Notes under the pieces: model-generated
Told to the model about the DNA's origin: nothing
What the model saw: the letters and a program-made list of their open reading frames with translations, nothing else
The model's database searches: none
Origin: JAAYDF01 sp964511155
GTDB lineage: Bacteria > Planctomycetota > Phycisphaerae > UBA1845 > PWPN01
Reading direction: 5' to 3'
NCBI GenBank assembly: GCA_964511155.1
Contig: CAZEEJ010000001.1
Location: 23,230-87,229, forward strand
Length of the DNA: 64,000 nt
Program-made: the position numbers and the translations under genes
Shown: positions 62,699-64,000 of the stretch, one piece after another
Numbering within the stretch: position 1 is the first letter of the stretch
Layout of the letters: each line of letters begins with the position of its first letter

Positions 62699-63901
62699 AT
62701 GAGATTTGCCTCGGCCAGTGGGGCCATCAATGGGGACGTGGGGGACGCGGTGCGCAAACTCGCTGACCAGGCGGGCGAGGCGCTGGGCACCTCGTCGGCG
62801 GACCTGGTGGTAGCCTTTGTCAGCTCGCACTTCGAGGACGAGGCGGAGCGCATGGGGCAGACGCTGGCCAGCCGGTTCCCCACCTCGGTCATCCTCGGCT
62901 GCTCTGGCGAGAGTGTCATCGGTCCGCAGAAGGAGTATGAGCGCACGCCGGCCGTGTCTCTGATGCTCGCCCATTTGCCGGGCGTGGAGCTGTGCCCCTT
63001 CCGATTGGCACCGCCTGACCTGGCCGACGAGGAGATGGTCAGCGTCTGCGCCCAGACAGTCGATGTGCCGGCGCCGGAGCAGGCGACGTTCATCCTGCTG
63101 GGCGATCCGTTCTCCGTGCCGATCCAACCCGTGCTCGCCAGCTTCAACGAGCATTTCCCCGGCCGGCCGGTCTTCGGGGGCATGGTCAGCGGCTGCGACC
63201 GCCCGGGGCAGGCGGTGCTGATCCTCGACGGTGACGTGCACCGCGACGGTGTCGTGGGGCTCGCGTTGAGCGGCCGGGTCGAGGTCGACGGCGTCGTGTC
63301 CCAGGGTTGTCGGCCGATCGGCAACCACTTCATCATCACCCGATGCCAGCGGAACATCATCCTCGAACTGGGCGGCAAGCCGGCCCTGACGCGCCTGCGG
63401 GAGGTGCTCGAATCCCTGCCGCCCGAGGAGGCCGGCCTCGCTCGCCAGAGCCTGTTCGTCGGCCAGGTCATCAACGAGTACCAGGAGCAGTTCGTCCGCG
63501 GCGATTTCCTCATCCGCAACCTGCTGGCCATCGACCCGCAGTCGGGGGCGATCGCCGTCAACGACGAGGTCCGCCGCGGCGCGACCATCAAGTTCCACGT
63601 TCGCGACGGGGCCACCGCCGATGAGGACCTGCGCCTCATGCTCCAGCGGCAACGCGGGGCGGGCGCCGCCAGTGGGGCCCTGGTCTTCTCCTGCAACGGC
63701 CGCGGCACGCGCATGTGGCCGCAGCCCAACCACGACGTCGCCCTGCTCAACGAGGTCTTCCCCGCGGTCCCCGTCGCCGGCTTCTTCGCCGCCGGCGAAC
63801 TCGGCCCGGTCGGGGAACGCAACTTCATCCACGGCCACACCGCCAGCGTCGCGATCTTCAGAGAACCCACGTCCGCGACCGACCCCCAAGCCCAGGGATA
63901 A
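62699..63901 (+). CDS. FIST-domain sensor-like protein
   Basis: Protein of 400 aa consisting of a FIST_N domain (about 30-220: ADLVVAFVSSHFEDEAERMG, GCSGESVIG, RPVFGGMVSGCDRPGQAVLI) and a FIST_C domain (about 225-385: GVVSQGCRPIGNHFIITRCQ, GALVFSCNGRG, VPVAGFFAAGELGPVGERNF). FIST proteins are thought to bind small ligands, perhaps amino acids, and feed two-component systems; no kinase is adjacent. AAGGGAG precedes ATG 62699. The stop codon lies inside the left arm of a 22-bp perfect inverted repeat. Confidence 0.92.
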   Translation: MRFASASGAINGDVGDAVRKLADQAGEALGTSSADLVVAFVSSHFEDEAERMGQTLASRFPTSVILGCSGESVIGPQKEYERTPAVSLMLAHLPGVELCPFRLAPPDLADEEMVSVCAQTVDVPAPEQATFILLGDPFSVPIQPVLASFNEHFPGRPVFGGMVSGCDRPGQAVLILDGDVHRDGVVGLALSGRVEVDGVVSQGCRPIGNHFIITRCQRNIILELGGKPALTRLREVLESLPPEEAGLARQSLFVGQVINEYQEQFVRGDFLIRNLLAIDPQSGAIAVNDEVRRGATIKFHVRDGATADEDLRLMLQRQRGAGAASGALVFSCNGRGTRMWPQPNHDVALLNEVFPAVPVAGFFAAGELGPVGERNFIHGHTASVAIFREPTSATDPQAQG

Positions 63902-63962
63902 CCGGCCCGGCGGAGATGGTCCTGAGTGAGAAGATGCTGGCGGGCCGGTTATCCCTGGGCTT
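63888..63962. repeat. 22-bp perfect inverted repeat after FIST gene
   Basis: The arms 63888-63909 and 63941-63962 are exactly complementary over 22 bp (AAGCCCAGGGATAACCGGCC...) with a 31-nt loop. The left arm covers the last codons and the stop of the FIST gene. Very stable, no T tail; possible transcription end or mobile repeat. Confidence 0.85.
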
Positions 63963-63963
63963 C

Positions 63964-64000
63964 CCCGATCCCCGATCCCCGATCCCCGATCCCCGATCCC
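63964..64000. repeat. CCCCGAT heptamer tandem repeat
   Basis: At least five CCCCGAT units run to the window end, so the true length is unknown. Degenerate CCCGATTCCCGACCCCCGAT sequence is at 1558-1577. Confidence 0.85.

Overview
The window is a GC-rich bacterial chromosome segment with dispersed genes, few operons and long repeat-filled spacers. Gene content points to the Planctomycetota, probably a Phycisphaerae-like lineage. Grounds for this are a secreted amidase with a C-terminal dockerin-like Ca-binding repeat, a PEP-CTERM protein, PilX-like prepilins fused to LamG or PA14 domains, many secreted polysaccharide-active enzymes, MJ0042-type zinc ribbons, and a GxxExxY nuclease inside a CCACGAAGG-type repeat array. 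A run of 10 N at 35417-35426 shows this is an assembled scaffold, probably a metagenome or draft genome. The taxonomic placement is inference; no rRNA gene is present.

Layout. 0.3-5.4 kb: a YacL-like PIN/TRAM protein, dnaK, a double ACT protein and a YugP-type zinc peptidase. 5.6-12.1 kb: a minus-strand run with GH9, a zinc-ribbon/YIP1-like membrane protein, a small membrane protein and a GH15-like enzyme. 12.3-16.6 kb: two paralogous prepilin-like surface proteins. 16.7-19.5 kb: tRNA-Leu(UAA) and two MetE-like methyltransferases. 19.8-22.2 kb: a restriction-modification-like pair, a beta-class DNA methyltransferase fused to an Mrr-like nuclease domain and a 4-bp overlapping gene with a second nuclease-like motif. 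22.4-34.9 kb: threonine aldolase, two orphan membrane-fusion proteins, UPF0316, a DUF255 thioredoxin-like protein, a toxin-antitoxin-like pair, a pectate-lyase-like protein and a double M16 peptidase. 35.2-37.1 kb: a MntA/HepT module (broken by the gap) coupled to a cytosine-deaminase-like gene. 37.1-51.6 kb: MBL hydrolase, modular amidase, lipoproteins, murA, esterase, prmC, thiC with a TPP riboswitch, an isochorismatase-like hydrolase, a candidate structured RNA and a PEP-CTERM protein. 52.2-63.9 kb: RluD-like synthase, a five-S1-domain protein, the repeat/GxxExxY locus, two sugar-active enzymes, a ParE-type toxin-antitoxin pair, a lysine-rich H1-like protein and a FIST sensor protein.

The most unusual material lies in the spacers. 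At least five dispersed repeat families recur, among them a 15-bp motif GCTTGCCTCTTCGCG in 12 copies. Octamer arrays of the AGCRAGTN type begin at, or overlap, the stop codons of three plus-strand genes. A GxxExxY PD-(D/E)XK nuclease gene sits between tandem palindromic units of about 111 bp, and the whole block is bracketed by a direct duplication of the start of the downstream hydrolase gene. A perfect TATAAT box followed by about 170 nt of strong hairpins and an intrinsic terminator marks a likely unannotated RNA at 50451-50636.
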